From contig CBINBI010000003.1 in assembly GCA_966248875.1 (NCBI GenBank), forward strand, positions 1-64,000: a stretch of 64,000 bases of DNA. The letters are read 5' to 3'. The stretch is from Dokdonella_A sp966248875. Its GTDB lineage: Bacteria; Pseudomonadota; Gammaproteobacteria; Xanthomonadales; Rhodanobacteraceae. The translations under genes were made by a program, and so were the position numbers. Position 1 is the stretch's first letter, and each line of letters starts with the position of its first letter. Shown piece by piece: positions 50,193 to 59,567 of this stretch. The notes under the pieces were generated by a model. That model was not told where the DNA came from and did no database searches. It worked only from the letters and a program-made list of their open reading frames with translations.

Positions 50193-50807
50193 TCAGTGCG
50201 CGCCGGCTGCCTTCGTTCGGCCTGCGCCGCTCATGATGCGATCGGTCCAGGCGATGCCCATCGCCGACAGGATGAACACGCAATGGATCAGGGTCTGCCA
50301 CATGACGCCGACCGGCGTCAGCGTCCCGCAGCGCGGCGACACGACCGACGTGTCCTTGATTGCGGCGAGCTGGTCCGGCGTGCAGAGCGGCAGGCCGGTC
50401 AGCGCGCCGGCGGCGATGAACGTCTTCAGCAGGTGGATCGAGCTGATGCCGATGATAGCCATCGCCAGCTTGACCTTCAGCACCGATGCGTTCACGTGCG
50501 AGAGCCACTCCGGCTGATCCGGATGGCCTTCGAGCCGCAACCGCGATACGAACGTTTCGTAGCCGCCCACGATGACCATCACGAGCAGGTTCGAGATCAT
50601 GACAACGTCGATGAGGCCCAGCACGATCAGCATGATCTCCTGCTCGCCGAACGACATCGCGCCATGGATGAGGTGCCAGAGCTCCTTCAGGAACAGGACG
50701 ACGTAGACGCCCTGCGCGACGATGAGCCCGAGGTAGAGCGGCAGCTGGAGCCAGCGGGACGAGAAGATCAGTGCGGGCAGCGGCGCGGGAAGATGACGCT
50801 GGTTCAT
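50193..50807 (-). CDS. UPF0114 (YqhA-like) inner-membrane protein
   Basis: 204 aa from the ATG at 50807 (MNQRHLPAPLPALIFSSRWLQLPLYLGLIVAQ). Three to four helices are visible; FSSRWLQLPLYLGL, GLIDVVMISNLLVMVIVGGYETFVSR and KVKLAMAIIGISSIHLLKTFI are conserved UPF0114 signatures. The family function is unknown. Weak upstream signal; it stands between DUF3185 and a 2OG-Fe(II) oxygenase gene. Confidence 0.88.
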   Translation of the reverse strand: MNQRHLPAPLPALIFSSRWLQLPLYLGLIVAQGVYVVLFLKELWHLIHGAMSFGEQEIMLIVLGLIDVVMISNLLVMVIVGGYETFVSRLRLEGHPDQPEWLSHVNASVLKVKLAMAIIGISSIHLLKTFIAAGALTGLPLCTPDQLAAIKDTSVVSPRCGTLTPVGVMWQTLIHCVFILSAMGIAWTDRIMSGAGRTKAAGAH

Positions 50808-50868
50808 CGATGAGCCGGGGTCCTTTTTTTGGAGCGGCGATACTAGCAGGATGGCATCGGCGCGATCG

Positions 50869-51582
50869 TCAGCGCGGCGGCGGATTGCCGTAGAGCTTTT
50901 CGGCACGCTCGAACAGTACCCACGAAGTCGCAATGTACTTGTTGCCGCCTTTCGGGCGGTTGCCCCGGTGCGTGTGCGTGAAGCCGGCCGGCGCGATCAG
51001 CAGCGAGCCCGTGCGCGGCACGATCTTGCGCCGCTGGTAGAGGAACTCGGTCTCGCCTTCGGAGAATCCGTCGTTGAGATAGATCGTCCAAAGGAGTACG
51101 CGGTGCAGGCTCTCGTCGCCGTCCTGCTTGGGGAAGATCTCGCTGTGCCAGTACGGATAGCCGCCCTGGTCGGCGAAGTATCGCTGGATGTTGATGCGGC
51201 CGGGCCGGAACACCTGCGTGACGAGCCGCTGCAGGTCCGAATCCGGCATCGACTCGATCGTCGCGGCGTCGAGCGGCACCAGCCTGCCCGTGGCGGGATC
51301 CTGGCGGCTGAGCTGCATCGGCGCGATCGCCAGGGACGCGTGCCGCCGCACGTAGGCCATGAGGCCGCGCAGCATCGCGCGATTCAGCAGCGTCTCGCCC
51401 TGCTTCCATTCCGGGTGCAGGCTGATGCAGAGGTCCCAGCTGTCCTTGAGCTCGACGTTGACGCCGCCGCCGGTGGCGCCGCGCGTCAGCTTGCCGCTCG
51501 CCTCGAAGCGCTCGATCAGTTCCGCGCAGACGCGCGCATCGAGAGCGTCCTCGTAGACTTCGATGAAATCGGTGTCTTCCAT
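50869..51582 (-). CDS. 2-oxoglutarate/Fe(II)-dependent oxygenase
   Basis: 237 aa. A double-stranded beta-helix of the prolyl-4-hydroxylase type is indicated: the HxE/D iron ligands are in YPYWHSEIFPK, then LLWTIYLNDGFSEGETEFLYQ, and the distal histidine is in FTHTHRGNRPKGGNKYI, which also supplies the arginine that binds 2-oxoglutarate. The target is unknown. Its ATG lies two bases after the fbp stop, so the two are co-transcribed. Confidence 0.86.
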   Translation of the reverse strand: MEDTDFIEVYEDALDARVCAELIERFEASGKLTRGATGGGVNVELKDSWDLCISLHPEWKQGETLLNRAMLRGLMAYVRRHASLAIAPMQLSRQDPATGRLVPLDAATIESMPDSDLQRLVTQVFRPGRINIQRYFADQGGYPYWHSEIFPKQDGDESLHRVLLWTIYLNDGFSEGETEFLYQRRKIVPRTGSLLIAPAGFTHTHRGNRPKGGNKYIATSWVLFERAEKLYGNPPPR

Positions 51583-51584
51583 CT

Positions 51585-52622
<1,038 letters not shown>

Positions 52623-52969
52623 GGGACCTGGCATCGCGATCGGGGCGCGCATTGTCGCGGCTCGATCCGGTCCGCGCCAGCCCGAACGAGCCCCTCCGGC
52701 GGACCGCAACGCTACTGACACTGCGCTGGCAACAGGGGGCCGCCACACTTGCAGCCCGTGAAAGGAGGCATCGCGAATCGATTTCGCGGTCCCCGCTTGA
52801 AGAACGGACGCCCGGCTCCAACGACAGAGAGGCTGATCGCGGGCGTCGGCCGCCGGTAGCGGCGCCTGATCTGCCGGATCGGACCCGGAACACCTTTAGA
52901 CCGTGCGCGGACATCGACGCCGACGCCGCCCCTGACCGGCGTGCGCCGCGCACCTGACGGAGGCTGTAC
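52623..52969. other. Gene-free 347-base divergent region
   Basis: Lies between fbp (minus) and the DJ-1/PfpI gene (plus). Plus-strand AAAGGAGG (52758-52765) is an excellent ribosome-binding sequence but no start codon follows at useful distance. GGAGG just before 52970 serves the DJ-1/PfpI gene. Small open frames here have the composition of non-coding sequence. It presumably carries two outward promoters; none is convincing by eye. Confidence 0.6.
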
Positions 52970-53605
52970 ATGCGAAACATCGTCTATCTGTTCGTTTTCG
53001 ACGGCTTCGCCGACTGGCAGGCCGCGCTCGCACTCTGCGAAATCCGCAGGCCCGGCGACTTCCTCCTGCGCACCGTCGCGCTGGACCGGCGGCCCGTGCA
53101 GTCCATGGGCGGGCTGACCGTGCTGCCCGATCTCGCGCTGGCCGAAATCGACGGCGACCGCGCCGCGCTCTTCATCGTGCCCGGCGGGACGGCCTGGGAG
53201 CGCGGCGAAATCGCGCCGGTCAATGCCGTGCTGCGTCACCTGCACAACGCTGGCGGCACCGTCGCCGCGCTCTGCAGCGGCGTGCTCGCGCTCGCGCATG
53301 CCGGCCTGCTCGACACGCGCCGGCACACGGCCAACTACGCCGGCCATATCGAGACCTATGTCCCCGACTACGCCGGCGGTGCGCATTACGACGCCGACGA
53401 GCTGGCCGTCACCGACGACGGCGTGATCACGGCCAGCAGCGTCGGCAACGTCGAGTTCGCCCGCGAAGTCATCCGCGCGCTCGGCCTCTACGACGAGCGC
53501 GATACGGGCATGTGGTACCGGCTGTTCAAGCACGGTGTGCCGCCGCCATGGTTCGCTCCGGCCGACGAAGACGAGCACGCGGACGCGGAAAAGGAGAGCG
53601 TGTGA
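52970..53605 (+). CDS. DJ-1/PfpI-family protein
   Basis: 211 aa. The fold of the DJ-1/PfpI superfamily is shown by NIVYLFVFDGFADWQ at the start and the nucleophile elbow VAALCSGVLALAHAGLLD, with C102 as the candidate reactive cysteine. The length and C-terminal tail, rich in D/E and charged residues (DEDEHADAEKESV), are slightly longer than for PfpI peptidases. GACGGAGG lies upstream of the ATG. The activity (glyoxalase, deglycase or peptidase) is unknown. The stop overlaps the next ATG. Confidence 0.86.
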   Translation: MRNIVYLFVFDGFADWQAALALCEIRRPGDFLLRTVALDRRPVQSMGGLTVLPDLALAEIDGDRAALFIVPGGTAWERGEIAPVNAVLRHLHNAGGTVAALCSGVLALAHAGLLDTRRHTANYAGHIETYVPDYAGGAHYDADELAVTDDGVITASSVGNVEFAREVIRALGLYDERDTGMWYRLFKHGVPPPWFAPADEDEHADAEKESV

Positions 53606-53811
53606 TGTCCCTGCTGATGCTGCTGATCGCACGCACGTACGCGCCGCTCGGCAGGTGGGGTGCGCTCATCGAGGGCCAGTTCATGCACGACGCGGACGCC
53701 TTCGGCCGCGTGCGTGCACCAGATGCCTGCAACAATGCTGCGCTTCGACCGCTGCGTCAGCATGCGCGTGCGACGTTCGCACGGGATGCGCCCGACGCGC
53801 TCGCCGCCTGA
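53605..53811 (+). CDS. Small coupled ORF of unknown function
   Basis: 68 aa. The ATG overlaps the DJ-1/PfpI stop (TGATG) and AAAGGAGAG precedes it, so translation is plausible. The start MSLLMLLIARTYAPLGRW is hydrophobic and the rest is Ala/Arg-rich without a recognised family. It may be the remnant of a longer gene; there is no independent support from homology. Confidence 0.45.
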   Translation: MSLLMLLIARTYAPLGRWGALIEGQFMHDADAFGRVRAPDACNNAALRPLRQHARATFARDAPDALAA

Positions 53812-53918
53812 CCGGGCGATCGCCCGCGCCCGCCTCCGGGTTGCGCGCGACCCGAGGCGCGCCGGCGATGCGGGCGCGCCGCTTTGCTTCGGCGACACGC
53901 CGTTGCGATCATGCATGC

Positions 53919-54614
53919 ATGCGGCGCGCCGATCGCCTCTTCCTCATCATCCACGCGCTGCGCGGCCGGCGCACGGCACTGCCGGCACGGCGGCTCGCCG
54001 AGACGCTGTCGGTTTCGCTGCGCACGGTCTATCGTGACGTCGCGGATCTCCAGCTCTGCGGCGTGCCGATCGAAGGCGAAGCCGGCATCGGCTACGTGCT
54101 GCGAAAGGGCGCGGACATTCCGCCGCTGATGTTCACCGCCGAAGAGCTCGAAGCCCTCGTCGTCGGCACGCGCTTCGTGCGCGCATTCGCCGGCGAGCGG
54201 CTGGCCGGCGGCGCGCAGGCGGCGCTGCTCAAGATCGAAGCCGTCCTGCCGCCGGAGCTTCGCCAGCGCGCGATGCGCTCGCGAATTTTCGCGCCGACGC
54301 GCTGGCGCGAAGGCCGCTCGGGCGCGATCGACCGCCTCCACGAGGCGATCGCCGAGCACCGCGTGCTCCGGCTGACCTACCGCGACGAAGCGCAACGCGA
54401 GAGCGTGCGCGAGATCGAGCCGCTCTGTCTCGCGTTCTGGGGCGGTGCATGGACGCTCGGCGCGTGGTGCCGGCTGAGGCAGGACTTCCGCAGTTTCCGC
54501 CCGGACCGCATCACCGCGTTCGAGGCGACGGGCGAAACCTTCGTCGAGACCGCCGAGCGCGGGCTCGGCGCGTATCTCGGTCACGTGGGTGGCGAAGTCG
54601 ACGGCGTGTTCTGA
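53919..54614 (+). CDS. YafY-type HTH/WYL transcriptional regulator
   Basis: 231 aa from the ATG at 53919 (MRRADRLFLIIHALRG). An N-terminal winged HTH (LPARRLAETLSVSLRTVYRDVADLQ) is followed by a WYL domain in the second half (VLRLTYRDEAQRESVREIEPLCLAFWGGAWTLGAWCRLRQDFRSFRPDRI). WYL domains bind small ligands or nucleic acids. The operator and target are unknown; the DJ-1/PfpI pair just upstream is a candidate. Confidence 0.88.
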   Translation: MRRADRLFLIIHALRGRRTALPARRLAETLSVSLRTVYRDVADLQLCGVPIEGEAGIGYVLRKGADIPPLMFTAEELEALVVGTRFVRAFAGERLAGGAQAALLKIEAVLPPELRQRAMRSRIFAPTRWREGRSGAIDRLHEAIAEHRVLRLTYRDEAQRESVREIEPLCLAFWGGAWTLGAWCRLRQDFRSFRPDRITAFEATGETFVETAERGLGAYLGHVGGEVDGVF

Positions 54615-54716
54615 CGCGTTCTCGCCGGAAGCACGCACCGTCGCACCCATCCAAAGGCACTCCCGAAAGCGCTGTCCGATGCGATCATGCCCTCCCTTGC
54701 ACCGACGGAGCCGCGC

Positions 54717-56453
54717 ATGATCCGCCTGCTCACTTCGCTGTTTGTCGCGAGCCTCGCGCTCGCGACGATCGCCCACGCCGAGACTGCCGACGAGCGCTTC
54801 AAGGCGCTGTACACCAAGGAGTGGACCTGGCGCGAGGCGCAGTTTCCGGGCGACGACGACGAAGACGGCGCATCGAAGCCGACCGACAACCGGCTGCCCG
54901 ACGTCGGCGCCGCGGCGCAGAAGGCGCGGCTGGCGTACTGGGACGACGTGCTCCGGCAGCTCGACACGATTCCGGTGAATCAGCTCTCGCCCGAGAACCA
55001 GGTCAACTATGCGATCTATCGTCCACAGATCGAAAACCTCGCCGCCGGCATCCGCTTCCGCGATTACGAGATGCCGTTCAACAGCGATTCGCAGTTCTGG
55101 TCCGATCTCGCCTTCATGGCGCGCGCGCAGCTCAAGGACGCGCAGGCCGCCCGCAACTACATCGCCCGGCTCGACGACGTCCCGCGCTACTTCGACCAGC
55201 AGATTGCCAACATGCGCGCGGGCCTCGCGCGCGGCTTCAGCGTGCCGCGCGCGGTTCTCGACGGTCGCGACGTCTCGATCGCGAGCCATGCCGAGGTGAA
55301 ATCGCCGCGGGACAGCGCGTTCTACGCGCCGCTCAGGAACCTGCCGGCGGCGATCCCGGCAGCAGAGCAGGACGCGCTGCGCGCCGACGGCGAGCGCGCG
55401 ATCCGCGAGCACGTGATTCCCGCCTACGCGAAGCTCCTGAAGTTCTTCCGCGAGGAGTACGTCCCGCACGCCCGCAAGACGCTCGCCGCCGAGAGCCTGC
55501 CCGACGGCAAGGCGTACTACCGCCAGCAGATCAGACAGTACACGACGCTCGACCTCGACCCCGAGGCGATCCACGAGATCGGACTCAGGGAAGTCGCGCG
55601 CATCGACGCCGAGATGCAGACGACGATGAAGCAGACCGGCTTCGCGGGCGATTTTCCCGCGTTCCTCGAGTTCTTGCGCACCGATCCGCAGTTCTACGCG
55701 AAAACCCCCGACGAGCTGCTGATGCGCGCCTCGTGGATCGCCAAGCAGGTCGATGCGAAGCTCGGCCAGTTCTTCGGTCTGCTGCCGCGCGGCCGCTTCG
55801 GCATCGAGCCCGTGCCTGCGGCCATCGCTCCGTTCTGGACGGCCGGGCGCGGCAGCGCGCACACGTACTGGGTCAACACGTACGACCTGCCGTCGCGCCC
55901 GCTCTACAACCTGCCGGCGCTGACGCTGCACGAGTCGGCGCCGGGCCACGCCTTGCAGGGCGAGCTCGCCGAAGAGCAGAAGGAGCAGCCCGAGTTCCGC
56001 AGCAAGAACTACATCTCGGCGTACGGCGAAGGCTGGGCGCTGTATTGCGAGAAGCTCGGCAAGGAGATGGGCATCTACAGAACGCCGTACGAGGAGTTCG
56101 GCCGCGAGACCTACGAAATGTGGCGCGCCGCTCGGCTCGTCATCGACACCGGCATCCATCACAAGGGCTGGACGCGCGAGCAGGCGATCCGCTATCTCGC
56201 CGATCACACCGCGCTCAGCGAGCACGAGGTCGAAACCGAAGTCGATCGCTACATCTCGTGGCCGGGCCAGGCGCTTTCCTACAAGCTCGGCGAGATGAAG
56301 ATCCTGGAGCTGCGCGCGAAGGCCGAGCGGGCGCTAGGACCGAAGTTCGATCTCCAGGCGTTCCACGACGCCGTGCTCGCGGAAGGCTCCGTACCGCTGC
56401 CGGTGCTCGAGCGGCGCATCGACGCCTTCATCGCGGAGAAGTCGAAGTCGTGA
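54717..56453 (+). CDS. Secreted DUF885-family protein (putative metallohydrolase)
   Basis: 578 aa with a signal peptide (MIRLLTSLFVASLALATIAHA). The DUF885 signature LTLHESAPGHALQGELAEEQ contains an H-E-x-x-x-G-H metal-binding pattern, followed by SAYGEGWALYCEKLGKEMG, which also fits a zinc peptidase active site. Other family segments are PENQVNYAIYRPQIEN and GIEPVPAAIAPFWTAGRGSAHTYWVNTYD. Some relatives are carboxypeptidases, but the substrate here is unknown. GGAG precedes the ATG at 54717; it converges on the VOC gene. Confidence 0.88.
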   Translation: MIRLLTSLFVASLALATIAHAETADERFKALYTKEWTWREAQFPGDDDEDGASKPTDNRLPDVGAAAQKARLAYWDDVLRQLDTIPVNQLSPENQVNYAIYRPQIENLAAGIRFRDYEMPFNSDSQFWSDLAFMARAQLKDAQAARNYIARLDDVPRYFDQQIANMRAGLARGFSVPRAVLDGRDVSIASHAEVKSPRDSAFYAPLRNLPAAIPAAEQDALRADGERAIREHVIPAYAKLLKFFREEYVPHARKTLAAESLPDGKAYYRQQIRQYTTLDLDPEAIHEIGLREVARIDAEMQTTMKQTGFAGDFPAFLEFLRTDPQFYAKTPDELLMRASWIAKQVDAKLGQFFGLLPRGRFGIEPVPAAIAPFWTAGRGSAHTYWVNTYDLPSRPLYNLPALTLHESAPGHALQGELAEEQKEQPEFRSKNYISAYGEGWALYCEKLGKEMGIYRTPYEEFGRETYEMWRAARLVIDTGIHHKGWTREQAIRYLADHTALSEHEVETEVDRYISWPGQALSYKLGEMKILELRAKAERALGPKFDLQAFHDAVLAEGSVPLPVLERRIDAFIAEKSKS

Positions 56454-56466
56454 CGGCGCTCAAGCG

Positions 56467-56877
56467 TCAGGCCGGCGTCGCGATCTCGTCGTAGCCCCGT
56501 CCGAGGAACTCGATCAGGCAGAAGCCGTGGCCGAACGGATCGGCGAGCAGCGCGATGCGCCCCCAGCGCGCCGTGCGCACCTCGCCTTCGCGGACGGCGC
56601 CGGCGGCTTCGGCGCGATCGAGCGCCGCGTCGAGATCCGGCACGACGACGTCGATGTGCACCGGCGTCCAGTGCCGGCGATAGTCGCGCACCGTATCCAC
56701 GGCATCCCCGGCTCGGCTTCCCGCCGGCTTGCGCAACAGGTAGATCGGGGCGTTGGCTCCGACGAGCTCGACGCCGTCGTCGCCGAAGCGGCGTGCGGGC
56801 CTCAGCTGCAGAACTTCGCAGTAGAACGCCTCGGCGCGCGCGAGGTCGTCCACGTCGATATTGACGAGCAGCGTCAC
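56467..56877 (-). CDS. VOC-family (glyoxalase/bleomycin-resistance fold) protein
   Basis: 136 aa from a GTG at 56877 that overlaps the upstream stop by four bases. The VOC pattern is clear: LLVNIDVDDLARAEAFYCEVLQLRP, then HIDVVVPDLDAALDRAEAAGA and RIALLADPFGHGFCLIEF. Metal-dependent lactoylglutathione lyases, dioxygenases and resistance proteins share the fold; the substrate is unknown. Coupled translation with the SRPBCC-type protein suggests a joint function. Confidence 0.83.
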   Translation of the reverse strand: MTLLVNIDVDDLARAEAFYCEVLQLRPARRFGDDGVELVGANAPIYLLRKPAGSRAGDAVDTVRDYRRHWTPVHIDVVVPDLDAALDRAEAAGAVREGEVRTARWGRIALLADPFGHGFCLIEFLGRGYDEIATPA

Positions 56878-57602
56878 GGCCTGGGCGGCTGCGGCGTTTC
56901 GTTTTTCGGCGCGCGCTGCGCAGGCCGAGGCGCACCGCCTGCGCGGGCCGGCGTCGCGGCGCCATGGCTCTCGATCTCGGCCTTGAGGGCGCGGATGCGC
57001 GCTTCGATCTCGGCGTCCGCTGCCGCCTTCTCCGCGACCGCCGCCGCGGCGGCGGCCGCAGCCTTTTCCTCGGGCGGCGGTTCCGGGCTGCCCGTCGCGA
57101 TGTAGCGGCGCAGGCGTTCGACCTGATCGCCCAGCATCTGATCGACGCTGGGTGCGAGCTGATCGAGCCCGCTCGCATTCGCGCCGTTGACGCGATACTC
57201 GACCGTCAGCGTCGTCGTGCTGTCGTCGTTGCTCAGCCAGAACGTGAGGATGCCGGTCAGCGCGCGTTCCTGCAGCGGCCCGAGCGCGGCGCGAAGGCGC
57301 AGCATGCGGCCCGGTATCGCCATCAGCACCTCGCCGTGCTCGGCGCTGCCGTCCTTCCACTTCTCGCAGAAGCAGCCGCCGGCCTCGGCCCGGATCGAGA
57401 GATTCACGGCCCTGCCCGAATACGTGTGCTCGCTGTTCCACCAGCGCGCGACATGCACGATGTCGTCGTACGCCTTCGCAGTCGGCGCTGCAACGGTGCC
57501 GGTGAAGGTCAGGAAGAACGCGTCGGCGGCCGATTCCTTGACTTCGGCCTGGGCGAACGGCGCGAATGCGGCGATCGCGAGCGCGAGCGGAATGCGCCTC
57601 AT
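56874..57602 (-). CDS. Exported SRPBCC-like protein with coiled-coil C-terminus
   Basis: 242 aa. The signal peptide is MRRIPLALAIAAFAPFAQA. Residues 20-165 have a START/SRPBCC-like pattern (FFLTFTGTVAAPTAKAYDDIVHVARWWNSEHTYSG, ILTFWLSNDDSTTTLTVEYRVNG) resembling polyketide cyclase/activator-type folds, normally cytoplasmic. The C-terminal 70 residues are an Ala/Glu-rich coiled coil (EKAAAAAAAAVAEK) and Pro-rich tail. GGAGAAC lies upstream of the ATG. Ligand unknown. Confidence 0.82.
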   Translation of the reverse strand: MRRIPLALAIAAFAPFAQAEVKESAADAFFLTFTGTVAAPTAKAYDDIVHVARWWNSEHTYSGRAVNLSIRAEAGGCFCEKWKDGSAEHGEVLMAIPGRMLRLRAALGPLQERALTGILTFWLSNDDSTTTLTVEYRVNGANASGLDQLAPSVDQMLGDQVERLRRYIATGSPEPPPEEKAAAAAAAAVAEKAAADAEIEARIRALKAEIESHGAATPARAGGAPRPAQRAPKNETPQPPRP

Positions 57603-57669
57603 CGGTGTTCTCCGGGGATCCATGTCGGTATTCGAGCCGGCGCAAACCGGAAAGTTCGCCGCGGCGGCG

Positions 57670-58566
57670 TCAGACGTCGCCGGACTCTGCCCAGCCCTCG
57701 CCGGTGCCGCGGTGGATGACGCGGTCGCCCGGTACGATTTCGCCGGCCGGAATTGACGGCTGGGCCGCGAGCTCGCGGTAGATCGGCAGGAAATCGGGGC
57801 GCGTCGCATCCATCAGTTGCTGGAAGCTGTCGATGACGAAATACGTCTTCTGATACGTGTCGATGCGGTAACGCGTGCGCATGATGCGCGTGAGGTCGAA
57901 CCCGATGCGGTTCGGCGCCGGCGATTCGAGGCAGTGGATCGATTCGCCCTTCGAGCTCACGATGCCCGAGCCGTAGATGCGCAGGCCGTCGTCCTGGCGG
58001 ATCAGGCCGAACTCGACCGTGTACCAGTAGAGGCGCGTCAGGTTCACCAGAGCCTCGCCGCCGATGCCGTGCGCGCGCACGCCGCCGCGTCCGTACGCCT
58101 GCATGTAGTCGGCAAAGACCGGATTCAGCAGCAGCGGCACGTGCCCGAAAAGGTCGTGGAAGAGATCCGGCTCGGCGATGTAGTCGATCTGCTCGGGCTT
58201 GCGGATCCACCACGTCACCGGAAAGCGCCGGTTAGCGAGATGGTCGAAGAACGTCAGCTCCGGCAGCAGGCCTTCGACACCGACGAGCTGCCAGCCGGTG
58301 GCCTTCGACAGCACCTCGTTGAGCTCGTCGAAGCGCGGGATCGCGTCCGGCGTCATGCCGAAGCGCTCCTGATTTTCGATGAATTCGCGGCAGGCGCGTC
58401 CGGCGAGGACTTCGCGCTGCCGGCGGAACAGCGTCGCCCAGGTCTCGTGGTCGACCTGCGAATAGCTCGACCACGGCTGCTCGACGACTGCCGTCGTGTA
58501 GACCGGCACGTAGCCCTTGTCAGTCTGCTGATGCTCGACGCGTCGTGGTGTGTTCAGTGCAGCCAT
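57670..58566 (-). CDS. phhA: Phenylalanine-4-hydroxylase
   Basis: 298 aa, the bacterial PhhA length. It converts phenylalanine to tyrosine with tetrahydrobiopterin. Iron ligands H137 and H142 lie in PDLFHDLFGHVPLL and E185 in YWYTVEFGL, with GVEGLLPELTFFDHLANRRFPVTWWIRKPEQIDYI before them. No pterin carbinolamine dehydratase (phhB) or PhhR is adjacent. The next gene downstream on the minus strand is the SRPBCC-like protein, 67 bases away. Confidence 0.95.
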   Translation of the reverse strand: MAALNTPRRVEHQQTDKGYVPVYTTAVVEQPWSSYSQVDHETWATLFRRQREVLAGRACREFIENQERFGMTPDAIPRFDELNEVLSKATGWQLVGVEGLLPELTFFDHLANRRFPVTWWIRKPEQIDYIAEPDLFHDLFGHVPLLLNPVFADYMQAYGRGGVRAHGIGGEALVNLTRLYWYTVEFGLIRQDDGLRIYGSGIVSSKGESIHCLESPAPNRIGFDLTRIMRTRYRIDTYQKTYFVIDSFQQLMDATRPDFLPIYRELAAQPSIPAGEIVPGDRVIHRGTGEGWAESGDV

Positions 58567-58690
58567 GGCTTGCGTTCGTCCGTCCTCACGGGAGACAGCT
58601 TAGCGCGCTTCGCGCCGACGCGTCTTCGGCTCGACGCAGGCCTGAAAGGCGGTTACGGATCAGGGACTTGCGACGCACGAAGAACGCCTC

Positions 58691-59470
58691 TCAATCAGGC
58701 TCGGATCGCGAGCCGTCGCGCGGGAAGCGAATCACGCGCCCGCGTTCGCTGCCGCCCTCCGGGCGGTGCCAGAGCACGGGCACGTCGGCCGGCCGCGGCA
58801 GCTCGAGCTCGCCGTCGGGCTCGGGCTCGTCGGCTTCGTCCTCCCAGCTGTAGCGCCTGCGCGGTGGCGCGGGATCGACGCGGTGCAGGAGGAATGCCGA
58901 CAGCACGCCCGCAATTGCGCCAGCGAGGTGGTACTCGAAGCTCACGTGCGGATCGCGCGGCAGCACGGTCAGCAGCATGCCGCCGTAGAGAAAGAACACG
59001 ACCAGCGCCGTCACGATCGCGAGCCGGTCCCGGCGCAGCAGTCCCATCACGAACAGGAAGAACATGAGTCCGTGCGCAATCCCGCTCGCGCCGACGTGCG
59101 TGTTCGCGCGTGCGAACAGCCAGACGCCGAGCCCCGAGAGAATCCAGATCAGCGGGATCGCGCGACGTGCGCCGAGCGGATAGCAGTACAGCGTCAGCGT
59201 CGCGAGCAGGCCGAGCGGCAGCGTGTTCGACATGAGATGCTCGAACGAGGCGTGCGCGAGCGGCGCGGTCAGGATGCCTACGAGCCCACGCGGTACTCGC
59301 GGCGTGATGCCGAGATCGTCCAGGGACCAGCCGAGCACGGATGCCGCGATCCAGGCGATCCAGACGCCGGCAAGCAGCGCGGCCGCGCCGAGCGCCGCGT
59401 AGCGCACGCGTTTCCTGTCGTGAGCGACGGCGGTGGCATTGGGTTCGGGAAGCGCGGGCACGCTGACCAT
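58691..59470 (-). CDS. Rhomboid-family intramembrane serine protease
   Basis: 259 aa from the ATG at 59470; a GTG two codons upstream is an alternative. Six membrane helices are visible. The catalytic serine is S129 in NTHVGASGIAHGLMF and the histidine is H181 in SFEYHLAGAIAG, with the preceding HASFEHLMSNTLPLGLL oxyanion-side helix. The 60-residue C-terminal tail is acidic and cytoplasmic-looking. Substrates are unknown. Confidence 0.9.
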   Translation of the reverse strand: MVSVPALPEPNATAVAHDRKRVRYAALGAAALLAGVWIAWIAASVLGWSLDDLGITPRVPRGLVGILTAPLAHASFEHLMSNTLPLGLLATLTLYCYPLGARRAIPLIWILSGLGVWLFARANTHVGASGIAHGLMFFLFVMGLLRRDRLAIVTALVVFFLYGGMLLTVLPRDPHVSFEYHLAGAIAGVLSAFLLHRVDPAPPRRRYSWEDEADEPEPDGELELPRPADVPVLWHRPEGGSERGRVIRFPRDGSRSEPD

Positions 59471-59567
59471 GCGCACAGCATTGGGATCGGAGCACCGACA
59501 TGCAAGGGCGCCGCAGCATCGCTGCAGTGCCGCACGTGGGAGACTGCCCCGGGGCGGGGGGCGATAC

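Noticed and set aside
52652..52957. Possible 101-residue gene between fbp and the DJ-1/PfpI gene
   Set aside because: No ribosome binding site, composition like non-coding DNA and no recognisable motif; treated as intergenic.
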